From Myxococcales bacterium (GTDB lineage Bacteria > Myxococcota_A > UBA9042), in NCBI GenBank assembly GCA_023954815.1, contig JAGSHB010000013.1, positions 1-64,000 of the forward strand: 64,000 nt of DNA. Direction: 5' to 3'. The notes under the pieces were generated by a model that saw only the letters and a program-made list of their open reading frames with translations, made no database searches and had not been told where the DNA came from. The position numbers were made by a program, and so were the translations under genes. Shown piece after piece: positions 39,536 through 48,435 of this stretch (positions are counted from its first letter, which is position 1; every line of letters begins with the position of its first letter).

Positions 39536-40963
39536 ATGAAAATCGAAATGACAGTTTCAGCCCCCTTGCTCCCATCGCTCGACCGTCGCGGTGGTCCGGG
39601 CCTTGTAACCCGCCTCGTCAGTGCGGTGTGCGTAATCGCACTGCTACAGGTCCAATGGGCCGGGCTACTGACTGGCGAGGGTTTGGTGCAGCGCGCGGAA
39701 GCCGCCGGCTTCATCAGCAATTCGATCGTGGTGCTGGTCGTACCAGCGAAACGGAAGGAAGCGACAAAGGCTGCGGCGTTAGAACGTCTGCTCACCCGAC
39801 AGGTGCGGCGCTTGGAGCAGGTGGGTGCCTACAACCTGTCACCTATCCCAGGTCATGAACAACAGGCCAAGGCAAACAAGCTTGTCGAAGAGGCGTTGCG
39901 TGCCCTGCTCTTGCGTACCCCGAAGCGTGCCATGGAGCGCCTCGCCGCAGCGAAGAAGTTGCTGGACGCGCAACCCGCTGCAGGTGGTCCACGGCTTTGG
40001 GCCCGTCTTTTCAAGGCGTTGGGCCTCGTAGCGCTGTCCCGCAACCAGCTGGTCCCGGCGCGAGACCTCTTGCTACGCTCACTCACGCTGTACCCCAAGC
40101 AGGCGGAAGAAGAGTACGTCGCTTACGGTGCAAATGCCCGCGAGCTCTTTCTCGCTGTCCAGAAGGTGCGCGCGGCTGCTCCCACAGGCGATCTGGCCGT
40201 CACGAAGGCCGTTGGACCGGTCGAGGTGTGGATTGATGGTGTCGCTCGCGGCACGGCACCTCTCAAGCTGGAGGACGTCCCAGCCGGCGATCACCGCGTG
40301 ATGCTGCGGCGCAGCGGCTACGGCGCACTGCGCCAGTTCATCAAGGTTCTTCCTGGCAAGACCGTGACGCTCGACACACCACTGAAGAAGGCGAGTTTTC
40401 ATCGCGATCTGACCAACGGGCGCAAGGTGTTGACGGCGAACTTCAACCAGCCATCGGTGATCGAAGATCGCATCCGTGAACTCCGCAATGAGCTGGGCAC
40501 TGACCAAGTTCTCGTGATTCGCGCCCAGTTTCCGAAGGGCTCGACCCAGCTGAAAGGCTACTTTCTCGGTGCTGATGGCGCCTTCAAGAAGGTCAAGGCG
40601 GCGCTGCCGCGAGATGCCGACTACATGGAAAAGGCGGCAGAGTTCTTGTCGGTGACGTCCGGCGCAAAACTGCTCGCAGATCCCGACAAGCGCCCGCTGG
40701 ATCAACGCAAGAGTGTTGTCGTCGCCGCCAAAAAACGGGCTTCGGCTGCCGCGACCTACATCGATCCCAATGCCCCGCTCTTTGAAGACGGCCAGTCAGA
40801 AGAGGCAGCACTGACCAGTAAATGGTACTTTTGGGCTGGCGTCGGTGGTGGCGTTGTGCTGATCGGCGTGGTTGCTGCATTGATCGCCGGTGGCGATTCG
40901 GAGGGCGCGGGCTACGCGACCGGTACTGTAAAGATCAACATGAACAAGGCTTCGGGTAACTGA
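39536..40963 (+). CDS. PEGA-domain membrane protein
   Basis: DLAVTKAVGPVEVWIDGVARGTAPLKLEDVPAGDHRVMLRRSGYG; C-terminal TM WYFWAGVGGGVVLIGVVAALIAGG. Confidence 0.75.
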   Translation: MKIEMTVSAPLLPSLDRRGGPGLVTRLVSAVCVIALLQVQWAGLLTGEGLVQRAEAAGFISNSIVVLVVPAKRKEATKAAALERLLTRQVRRLEQVGAYNLSPIPGHEQQAKANKLVEEALRALLLRTPKRAMERLAAAKKLLDAQPAAGGPRLWARLFKALGLVALSRNQLVPARDLLLRSLTLYPKQAEEEYVAYGANARELFLAVQKVRAAAPTGDLAVTKAVGPVEVWIDGVARGTAPLKLEDVPAGDHRVMLRRSGYGALRQFIKVLPGKTVTLDTPLKKASFHRDLTNGRKVLTANFNQPSVIEDRIRELRNELGTDQVLVIRAQFPKGSTQLKGYFLGADGAFKKVKAALPRDADYMEKAAEFLSVTSGAKLLADPDKRPLDQRKSVVVAAKKRASAAATYIDPNAPLFEDGQSEEAALTSKWYFWAGVGGGVVLIGVVAALIAGGDSEGAGYATGTVKINMNKASGN

Positions 40964-41034
40964 CGCCTAGGTCCTCTGCCAACCAGGGTGACAACACGCA
41001 TGCGGTGACCACGTGCGGAGAGGAGGGCGGACAC

Positions 41035-41808
41035 ATGGGTCTCAACCTCGACAAGCGTCGCCAACGAGCCTTGTCTGCTGCCGCGCTGCTGGTTGTGCTC
41101 GCCATGGCCGCCCCCGCGCAGGCCTATTGGCTGAAGGTGCGCCGCAAGGGGCCGACGGCTATCGTCAATGCCGCACGGACGGCCCTCGTGAGCGGCCCGC
41201 AGTTCTGGCAATACACGGTACCCAAAGGACAGCAGCTCGCGGGTCATCGACTCGACATTTGCAGACGCCCTCAAAAAGGTGGCGGGAGCGATGTCAGTGT
41301 GCGACTTGTCGACAAAACAGGTGGCTTGGTGGCCGCGATCGCGCTGATCGACAAGAAACTGACGGTGCGTCACGCAGGGGCGAAGCCGCAGCAAGATCAC
41401 AAGGCGCTCTTCACCCCCGTCAAACCGATCGGCGTTCCCCTCATTTTGTGGACGACACTCGAACTCACGTCGAAATACCGCATTCGTCTCGAGGGCGAGT
41501 TCCAGGGAACGGCGCTGTTGCGCATGACGCCCGACTACACTAGCGCCAAAGGTCTGCAATCGATGAAGCTCGGGGTGTCGAAGCGCACACTGCTGCCCAC
41601 CGTCGTGGAAGTAGTTGATCTCAAGGGCAAGCCCACATCGAGATTACTTTGGACCCAGGTGGAGAAGAGGGGCGGCCGCACGGTCGCAGCGGGGCTCCGA
41701 CTGCGAACGATGCGCGCCAAGAAGCCGCTCGACTTTGTCTTGACGCGATATGTTCATGGTGACAAGGCACCCGTCCGATTCGGCCGCTCTGCGCTGAGCC
41801 CACGCTAG
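41035..41808 (+). CDS. Exported hypothetical protein (possibly LolA-fold)
   Basis: Signal peptide LSAAALLVVLAMAAPAQA; beta-rich C-terminal ALLRMTPDY…RLLWTQVEKRGGRTVAAGLRLRTM. Confidence 0.5.
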   Translation: MGLNLDKRRQRALSAAALLVVLAMAAPAQAYWLKVRRKGPTAIVNAARTALVSGPQFWQYTVPKGQQLAGHRLDICRRPQKGGGSDVSVRLVDKTGGLVAAIALIDKKLTVRHAGAKPQQDHKALFTPVKPIGVPLILWTTLELTSKYRIRLEGEFQGTALLRMTPDYTSAKGLQSMKLGVSKRTLLPTVVEVVDLKGKPTSRLLWTQVEKRGGRTVAAGLRLRTMRAKKPLDFVLTRYVHGDKAPVRFGRSALSPR

Positions 41809-42062
41809 TTAACCATCACCGCAGCGGCACACCTCATCAGCTAGCAACCCGTAATCTCATGTGTTTCACTCCATCCTCCCCGATCCACCACAAGGCAACG
41901 ACCAGCTGCGTCTGCCCAAGTCGGTCGCCAGCGGAGGGGCTAATTTTAAACGGTTGTGACCACCCATGCGGCTCAGTTTGGCCGGCGGGTTGCCCGGCGG
42001 CAGGCCCGGGGCTATGCTCGCCAGCGATCCTCGGCCTCGTCTCGGCCTAGTCAGGAGCCGCC

Positions 42063-43430
42063 ATGCCGCGCCGACATCAACACGCACTCACAACCATGCT
42101 CATGCTGGCGACTTTGGCCATTGCGCCGACCGCGCAAGCGGCGGAAGTGACTGACGTGCTGGATGCCTTTGATACCAAGTTCAACAATCCATACGATCTG
42201 TCATTGCGCGTGCGCTTTGCCCAGGACACTCGTTCTGCGGTGATCGCCAGAGAAGTGCGGTGTATCCAGGAAGATCACGTGGGAGCGGAGGCTTGCCCCA
42301 ATGGCAGCCGCACCATTCTCTCGCGTGAGTTGGCTTACGAACGCACCCGTCGGACGATGTTCATCGACGCTCGCGTCGGTCTGCATCACGATGTGGAGCT
42401 CTACGCCACCTTCCCGCTGGTGATCTCCGATGATTGGAGCCACGACTTCATCAACAACAATGTCACCCGTGCAAACTCCTCGATCTACCCCACACACGAC
42501 AACGACGCGCTCATGGCGGTGCCGTACAGCAGCGTTGGGCGTAGCGGCTTCGGAGACATGACCGTTGGATTGAAGTGGTCTCCCTATAACTACTACCGCG
42601 ACACGGCTCACCCGACGTGGGTGCTGGGCTTTGAGTACACGATGCCGACAGGCACACCGATGGAGGCGGACAACAAGGGTGTCGGTCTGGGACTGCACCA
42701 ACTTCACTTCCACACGACCATTTCGCGCCGTGCCCTGAAGATCTTAGAACCGTTCTTCAACGTGCACGCGATGATGCGCTTCGAATCGAAAGACAGCCTC
42801 TTCGCCAAGACGCGCCAGCCTGCAACCCAAGTCCGCGTGACGCCGGGCGACCAGGTGGGCACAGCGTTCGGGTTCGAGATCATTCCCTGGGAAGATCTGA
42901 AAAACGACGCCCGCGTTGAGATCGAATTGGGCTTCTCGATGGACTACATTTTCCGTGGTCGGCAGTACTCCGAAGTGTGGGAATCGCTGGCGTCGGCTGA
43001 CAATCCCTGCCAACAGGCCAACGGCTGCAGCAACACGAGCCACAGCAAGAGTGATCTGGTCTCGCGGCAGAACCCAAGCAGTGGAGACGCGGCGCAGGCA
43101 GGTCGTCACGCCATTACAAACGGGATTACCGACGTAGAGCAGTACGGTCAGTTCGCTGGGTGGGCCAAACTGCACTACCAGCCTGTCCGCAACTTCCAAG
43201 TGAGCGCAGCTGTTCGCTACCAGATGGATTCTCCGCACTTCATCACGTTCGGAGACTACGGCAAGGACCTCGACGGAACCGCCGGTGTGCGGCAGGCCAA
43301 TTCGGCGACGCCGCCGCAAAACGAATACTCGCCGGTCTTCTTGCCTGGCCTGGATGCACCGGGCAGTCGCTTGCGTTTGCAGGAGGGCTCCACATGGACC
43401 TTCATGCTGTCCATCGGCGGCAAGTTGTAG
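42063..43430 (+). CDS. Outer-membrane beta-barrel protein
   Basis: Signal peptide; alternating strand pattern; FGDMTVGLKWSPYNYY, WVLGFEYTMPTGTPMEADNKGVGLGLHQLHF. Confidence 0.6.
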   Translation: MPRRHQHALTTMLMLATLAIAPTAQAAEVTDVLDAFDTKFNNPYDLSLRVRFAQDTRSAVIAREVRCIQEDHVGAEACPNGSRTILSRELAYERTRRTMFIDARVGLHHDVELYATFPLVISDDWSHDFINNNVTRANSSIYPTHDNDALMAVPYSSVGRSGFGDMTVGLKWSPYNYYRDTAHPTWVLGFEYTMPTGTPMEADNKGVGLGLHQLHFHTTISRRALKILEPFFNVHAMMRFESKDSLFAKTRQPATQVRVTPGDQVGTAFGFEIIPWEDLKNDARVEIELGFSMDYIFRGRQYSEVWESLASADNPCQQANGCSNTSHSKSDLVSRQNPSSGDAAQAGRHAITNGITDVEQYGQFAGWAKLHYQPVRNFQVSAAVRYQMDSPHFITFGDYGKDLDGTAGVRQANSATPPQNEYSPVFLPGLDAPGSRLRLQEGSTWTFMLSIGGKL

Positions 43431-43477
43431 TCGCTGACTGACGCACAAGCGTGGGTCTAGGCACGATCAATGTCATG

Positions 43478-43491
43478 AGATCTTAGGATCT
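43478..43491. repeat. Inverted repeat AGATC-TTAG-GATCT upstream of Cys-rich protein gene
   Basis: Read directly; possible operator. Confidence 0.35.
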
Positions 43492-43588
43492 TGATGTAAG
43501 CGGTTGAATTCTTCATTGAAAACGCCGGACGAAGCGTCTAGCCTCCCCGCCCCGCCCGAGCTCATCGGATGCCGGTACCGGAGACGCC

Positions 43589-45742
43589 ATGAGACCATCG
43601 CTACCTACGCCCTATCTGCTGTTGTGTGCGCTGACCGCGCTGATGTTTGCCTGTTCGGGTGGTGACAATAGCGCATCCGGCAGCCCACAGCTGGCAATTT
43701 CCTGCGCGATTACCTCTGATTGCCCGGTTGGACAGACTTGTGTCTCCGGCGTGTGTGGGCCATCGGCCGGCGGCTTTCCAGGCGCGGGTGGTGGCGGCTC
43801 GTCCGATGCTGGCAGCGGCGGCGGTACGTGTGGGAGCGACAGCGACTGTGACGACGGCAGCAGCTGCACCGACGACAAGTGCGCGGCCGGCAAATGCATC
43901 CAGATCAGCAATGGTAGCTGCTGCAAGACCGCCGGCGACTGCGACGACAAGAAATGTGCCCAGAAGATGTGCGTCGACGGCCAGTGCCTCTACCCGAAAA
44001 AAGCCACTGAGGAGTGTTTTTGCACTTCGACCGCCGACTGCGACGACAACAACAGCTGCACGTCCGCGAAATGCCTCAACATGAAGTGCCAGTACAGCAA
44101 GTACTTCAACCCAACGAACCCCAGCGACAACGCCGATCCCAAGGCCGCCGGCAAGCTCTGCTGCGGCGACGACACGGACTGTGACGATGGCAACGCTCAG
44201 ACCTGGGGCAGCTGCGTTCAGTTTCGCTGCGTGATGCAAAAATTGGTGACCTGCAACGGAGATGCGGCGTGCACGGACGGTGACAAGTGCACCGCCGGAA
44301 AATGCACAAATGGCAAGTGCACGTTCTCACCGATCGCGGGCTGCTGCGCCGCAAATTCGGACTGTGACGACGGAAGTAGCTGCACGACGGACACCTGCAA
44401 CACCGGAAAATGTGCCCACTTTCCGAAGAAAGGCGACGGCTGCTGCGCTGCCGATGGCGACTGCGACGACGGCGTAGCCTGCACGTCCGATAGCTGCTCC
44501 AACAAATACGTTTGCGAGCACGCGGCGACAGGCAAGGGCTGCTGTGACAAGGACAGCGAGTGCGACGATGGCAACAAGTGCACGACTGACAGCTGTAGCG
44601 GCCACCAATGCAAGCACGTCAAGCCACCCGAGGGGTGCTGCAAGAACGACCTTGAGTGTGATGACGGCAAGCCTTGTACCAACGACGCCTGCGTGAGTGG
44701 TGACTGCAAGCACACGCCTGCGCCCAATTGCTGCACCTCAGACGCTCAGTGCGTGGACGCCAAAGCCTGTTCAATCGGCACTTGTGTACAAGGAGCCTGC
44801 AAGTACACGAGCAAGGGCAAGTGTTGCTCGGTCGGGCTCGAGTGCAACGATGGCGATACCTGCACCGACGACCTGTGTGTGCAAGGGGTTTGCCAAAACA
44901 CCAAGAAGCCAGGGTGCGGCGCGACCGAGATCTGCGGGAACGGCAAGTGCAGCGCTACCGAGACATGTGCGACGTGCGCCAAGGATTGTGGCACCTGTGG
45001 CGGCACCTGCGGAGACGGCACGTGCAGCCTTAGTGAGAGCTGCTCATCGTGCCCGCAGGACTGCGGAGCATGCGGCGGTGCGACCTGCGGCGATGGCAAG
45101 TGCAATGGGTCGGAGACCTGCTCAACCTGTAGCAAAGACTGCGGTGCGTGCCCCAACAAGCCGGTCTGTGGCAACAAGAAATGTGAGGCCGGCGAAGGCA
45201 CCTCCTGCCCCAGCGACTGCCAGAGTGGCGGCGCGACGTCATGCGCCGGAAAATGCAATAAGTTCGACCCACTCGCGCCGTGCAGCTGCTCCAGCTACTG
45301 CGAGCTGCTCGGCAATTGCTGCGCCGACTACAAGCAGGTTTGCGGCGGCAGCACGGGCACGAAAAAGACCTGCCAAGGCAAGTGCGGCGGCCAAGGTACG
45401 GGAGGCTGCTACTGCGACGATAAGTGCGCTGGAAATGGCGATTGCTGCCCCGACTTCAAGCAGCTCTGCAACACAACGAGCAAGAACTCCTGTGTTGGCT
45501 CCTGCGGCAAACAGGCGCCCGGTGGCTGCTGGTGTGACACGACCTGCGCACAATACGGCGATTGCTGCTCGGACATCTCCACCGTCTGCAAGACAGGCGG
45601 CAATCAGAATCTATGCGGCGGCACGTCGACCAACAGTTGCAAGGGAGCTTGCGGCAAGCAGGGGACGGGCGGCTGCTGGTGCGATACCAAATGCGACCAG
45701 CTGGGCGATTGCTGCAAGGACAAGAAGTACTGCTGCCCATGA
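43589..45742 (+). CDS. Secreted Cys-rich repeat protein: CTDC-like repeats, GDGxCxxxExCxxCxxDCG repeats and four somatomedin-B-like modules
   Basis: DSDCDDGSSCTDDKC-type repeats; GNGKCSATETCATCAKDCGTC; CAGKCNKFDPLAPCSCSSYCELLGNCCADYKQVC and three similar modules. Confidence 0.85.
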   Translation: MRPSLPTPYLLLCALTALMFACSGGDNSASGSPQLAISCAITSDCPVGQTCVSGVCGPSAGGFPGAGGGGSSDAGSGGGTCGSDSDCDDGSSCTDDKCAAGKCIQISNGSCCKTAGDCDDKKCAQKMCVDGQCLYPKKATEECFCTSTADCDDNNSCTSAKCLNMKCQYSKYFNPTNPSDNADPKAAGKLCCGDDTDCDDGNAQTWGSCVQFRCVMQKLVTCNGDAACTDGDKCTAGKCTNGKCTFSPIAGCCAANSDCDDGSSCTTDTCNTGKCAHFPKKGDGCCAADGDCDDGVACTSDSCSNKYVCEHAATGKGCCDKDSECDDGNKCTTDSCSGHQCKHVKPPEGCCKNDLECDDGKPCTNDACVSGDCKHTPAPNCCTSDAQCVDAKACSIGTCVQGACKYTSKGKCCSVGLECNDGDTCTDDLCVQGVCQNTKKPGCGATEICGNGKCSATETCATCAKDCGTCGGTCGDGTCSLSESCSSCPQDCGACGGATCGDGKCNGSETCSTCSKDCGACPNKPVCGNKKCEAGEGTSCPSDCQSGGATSCAGKCNKFDPLAPCSCSSYCELLGNCCADYKQVCGGSTGTKKTCQGKCGGQGTGGCYCDDKCAGNGDCCPDFKQLCNTTSKNSCVGSCGKQAPGGCWCDTTCAQYGDCCSDISTVCKTGGNQNLCGGTSTNSCKGACGKQGTGGCWCDTKCDQLGDCCKDKKYCCP

Positions 45743-45845
45743 CGCCCAGTACCCTCAGCGCGCGAACCCGGCTTGACAGGTATGCGCTATCCCCTTCATT
45801 CCTGAGGAACACCCACGGCACTATGCCGGTGCGAGGAACAGACGC

Positions 45846-46346
45846 ATGATCGATCAACTCAAGACGCTGGCGGCTCGCCGGGTCGGGCAACTGCTCGCTT
45901 CTGATACCACGATGAAGGTCGTATCGGACCCACGCGTTCAGACCGCGATGATGCGGGCGATCAATCTGCGTGCGGATGCCCGCGAGGTCGTCGAGCGTCA
46001 GGTCCAGGGAGTCGCGGCGGTGCTCGACTTGGTCACCCGCGAGGATGTGGCGTCGCTCAAACGCACCATTCGCGACCTCGAAGATACGGTTGAGGAACTG
46101 CGCGACGAAATCGGTGACGCGCAGGAGCAGGTGGAGACCGCCAAGCGTGATGCGACGTCGGCGCGGCAGGACGCACAAGATGCGGTGCAAAAGGCGGAGG
46201 CTGCGGCCAAGGCGACGCCCGCGAAGAAGGCGCCAACCGCTCGCGCCAAGAAGCGTCCTGCCGCTCCGAAAAAGACGCCGGCTGCGAAGAAAACTAGCGC
46301 CGCCAAGAAAGCGACGACAGCCAAGAAAGCGGCCACTGCGAAATAG
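45846..46346 (+). CDS. Coiled-coil protein with histone H1-like Ala/Lys-rich tail
   Basis: TPAKKAPTARAKKRPAAPKKTPAAKKTSAAKKATTAKKAATAK tail. Confidence 0.65.
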   Translation: MIDQLKTLAARRVGQLLASDTTMKVVSDPRVQTAMMRAINLRADAREVVERQVQGVAAVLDLVTREDVASLKRTIRDLEDTVEELRDEIGDAQEQVETAKRDATSARQDAQDAVQKAEAAAKATPAKKAPTARAKKRPAAPKKTPAAKKTSAAKKATTAKKAATAK

Positions 46347-46376
46347 GCGACTGCGAAGTACGCGACTGCGACACGA
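46332..46376 (+). repeat. Degenerate 15-bp tandem repeat spanning the stop codon of 45846-46346
   Basis: GCCACTGCGAAATAG / GCGACTGCGAAGTAC / GCGACTGCGACACGA. Confidence 0.85.
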
Positions 46377-46433
46377 CCGAGACGACAGCTTCGTTGAGCG
46401 CTGAAGTGTCCCGCTGTCATTGAGAGGTAAGAC

Positions 46434-46997
46434 ATGGCCATTCGACCGATCGTCACATTTCCAAATCCCGTCTTGAAGACGCGTTGCGAGCCTGTGACCT
46501 CCTTCGATGAGGCACTCACCACCTTGCTCGACGACATGCGCGACACGATGAACGAGGCGGAGGGGCTGGGGCTCGCCGCAAATCAGGTCGGCGTGTCACT
46601 CCGAATCTTCACGATGGGACTCCCCACTGGAGAGGACGAAGACGCTCCGGTGGAGCACTTTGAGATCATCAACCCCGAGATCGTCACAAAAAAGGGTGAA
46701 ATCCGCTTTGAAGAAGGATGCTTGAGCTTCCCTGGAATCGCCGAATCGGTGACCCGTGCCGGTCAGGTTGAGCTGCGCTACTACGACCGATCTGGTGCTG
46801 AAATCGTACGCGTGTTCGATGGCGTGGCGGCGGTATGTGTGCAGCACGAGTTCGACCATCTCGAGGGCGTCACGTTCCTCGATCGCCTGTCGCCGCTAAA
46901 GCGCCGATTGGCGATGCGCGCCTACAAGAAGGCGATGGCGCAGGCCCGGGATGATGCCGAAGATGAAGGCCGCTCGGCCGTGAGGCCCTGGCGGTAA
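46434..46997 (+). CDS. def: Peptide deformylase
   Basis: GLGLAANQVGV, EEGCLSFPG, VCVQHEFDHLEGV. Confidence 0.95.
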   Translation: MAIRPIVTFPNPVLKTRCEPVTSFDEALTTLLDDMRDTMNEAEGLGLAANQVGVSLRIFTMGLPTGEDEDAPVEHFEIINPEIVTKKGEIRFEEGCLSFPGIAESVTRAGQVELRYYDRSGAEIVRVFDGVAAVCVQHEFDHLEGVTFLDRLSPLKRRLAMRAYKKAMAQARDDAEDEGRSAVRPWR

Positions 46998-47017
46998 CCG
47001 CCCTCGGAGGAGAGAAT

Positions 47018-47968
47018 ATGCGGGTTGTGTTTATGGGCAGCCCGGACTTCGCCGTACCTGCGCTTGAGGCGCTGGTGGGGATGGGGCCGGGCGTGGAAGT
47101 CGTTGGCGTTGTGAGTCAACCCGACCGGCCCGCGGGTCGCGGTCGTAGGCTGCGGCCTCCGCCCGTCAAGGTGTGCGCGATGGCCCACGGTCTTCACATC
47201 ACCCAGCCAAAGAAAGTACGAGACGGAACCCTCAGGAAGTGGATTGCAGATCTGGATGCCGACGTAGCTGTGGTCGCGGCGTACGGCCGCATTCTCCCGC
47301 AGTCGGTGTTGGACACGCCGCGCCTGGGCTGCGTGAACCTGCACGCGTCGCTGCTACCACGGTGGCGTGGTGCATCGCCGATTCAGCGGGCCATTGCGAG
47401 CCAGGATGAGGCGAGCGGGGTGTGTCTCATGCAGATGGATGTGGGGTTGGATACGGGCGCCGTGCTGGCTCGCGTGGTGACTCCGATCACCGCGAATGAC
47501 ACAGCTGCGACCTTGTCAGACCGGCTCTCAGCCGATGGCGCGGCGCTACTGGTAGACGCCCTGCCCAAGCTGGTCGCGGGTGAGCTCGTGGCCCAGCCAC
47601 AAGATGACGACCTCGCGACACTCGCCCCGCTACTGACCAAGGATGAAGGTCAGATCCCGTGGCACCTACCCGCCGCCGCGGTCCACGCTCATATTCGAGC
47701 CATGACCACGTGGCCTGGCGCGTGGACACGGCTCGTTGGCGGTTCGGATGAGAAGTGGAAGGTCTTTCCGACCGATGCACAGGTAACCGGTGCATCCGGT
47801 GTCCCCGGCACCGTACTTGCTGTCCAGGCGGAGACAGTCGTCGTCGCCTGCGGAGAGGGCGCCATTGCCCTCGGCGAACTGCAACGACCGGGTCGTAGGC
47901 GTATGGGTGCGGGGTCGGCGCTGCGCGGGGCGCGTTTGGCAGCTGGTGCCCAGTTCGGTGCCAAGTGA
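47018..47968 (+). CDS. fmt: Methionyl-tRNA formyltransferase
   Basis: MRVVFMGSPDFAVPALEALV, VVAAYGRILPQSVLDTPRLGCVNLHASLLPRWRGASPIQRAI. Confidence 0.95.
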   Translation: MRVVFMGSPDFAVPALEALVGMGPGVEVVGVVSQPDRPAGRGRRLRPPPVKVCAMAHGLHITQPKKVRDGTLRKWIADLDADVAVVAAYGRILPQSVLDTPRLGCVNLHASLLPRWRGASPIQRAIASQDEASGVCLMQMDVGLDTGAVLARVVTPITANDTAATLSDRLSADGAALLVDALPKLVAGELVAQPQDDDLATLAPLLTKDEGQIPWHLPAAAVHAHIRAMTTWPGAWTRLVGGSDEKWKVFPTDAQVTGASGVPGTVLAVQAETVVVACGEGAIALGELQRPGRRRMGAGSALRGARLAAGAQFGAK

Positions 47969-48435
47969 GTCACGAGTCCCCACACGCGGCGATGATGTTG
48001 GCGGTAGCGACGGTCATGTCGCTGCTCTGTGCGTGCGCCGAGCCGTCGCAGCAGAAGCAGTCAGCGCTCAAACCCCGTATTCATGGGCTGACAGATGCCA
48101 GCGCAGTCAGCGCCGTTGTCTATATGGACGGCGGCCAGCTCAAGATGTCGGCACGGCTGGCGTCGCCTGCATCACTCGCTCGATGTCTACGGCTCTCGCG
48201 CCCCCCCCGGCCACCTGGGGCCTGGTGCGGAGAGGTTCGATCCGCTTCAGGGGCCCTGTTGAGCCGCCAATGCGCACTCCCCAGCAGGCGTGTACATCTC
48301 GCCCCAACACGAAGCCACGAGGCCGCGGAGGGCGCCAGCCGGCAACCGGCCCAGCGCCTGTGTTTACCATGGTCGACAGGCAGCACACTGCACGTCACAG
48401 TCGGCGGTCAGACGCTGACGTGGTCTCCGTCATGA
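47965..48435 (+). CDS. Small predicted lipoprotein (GTG start, 4-nt overlap with fmt)
   Basis: MLAVATVMSLLCACAEPS; GTGA/ATGA overlaps with both neighbours. Confidence 0.55.
   Translation: MSHESPHAAMMLAVATVMSLLCACAEPSQQKQSALKPRIHGLTDASAVSAVVYMDGGQLKMSARLASPASLARCLRLSRPPRPPGAWCGEVRSASGALLSRQCALPSRRVHLAPTRSHEAAEGASRQPAQRLCLPWSTGSTLHVTVGGQTLTWSPS

Noticed and set aside
43601-44239. Antisense ORFs opposite the Cys-rich repeat protein
   Set aside because: Mirror translation of repeat codons; the plus-strand product has signal peptide and regular disulfide repeats.
47790-48431. Long 5' extension of the M64 ORF (start at 47790) overlapping fmt
   Set aside because: Clear signal-peptide start at 48432 and ATGA overlap make the internal start far more likely.
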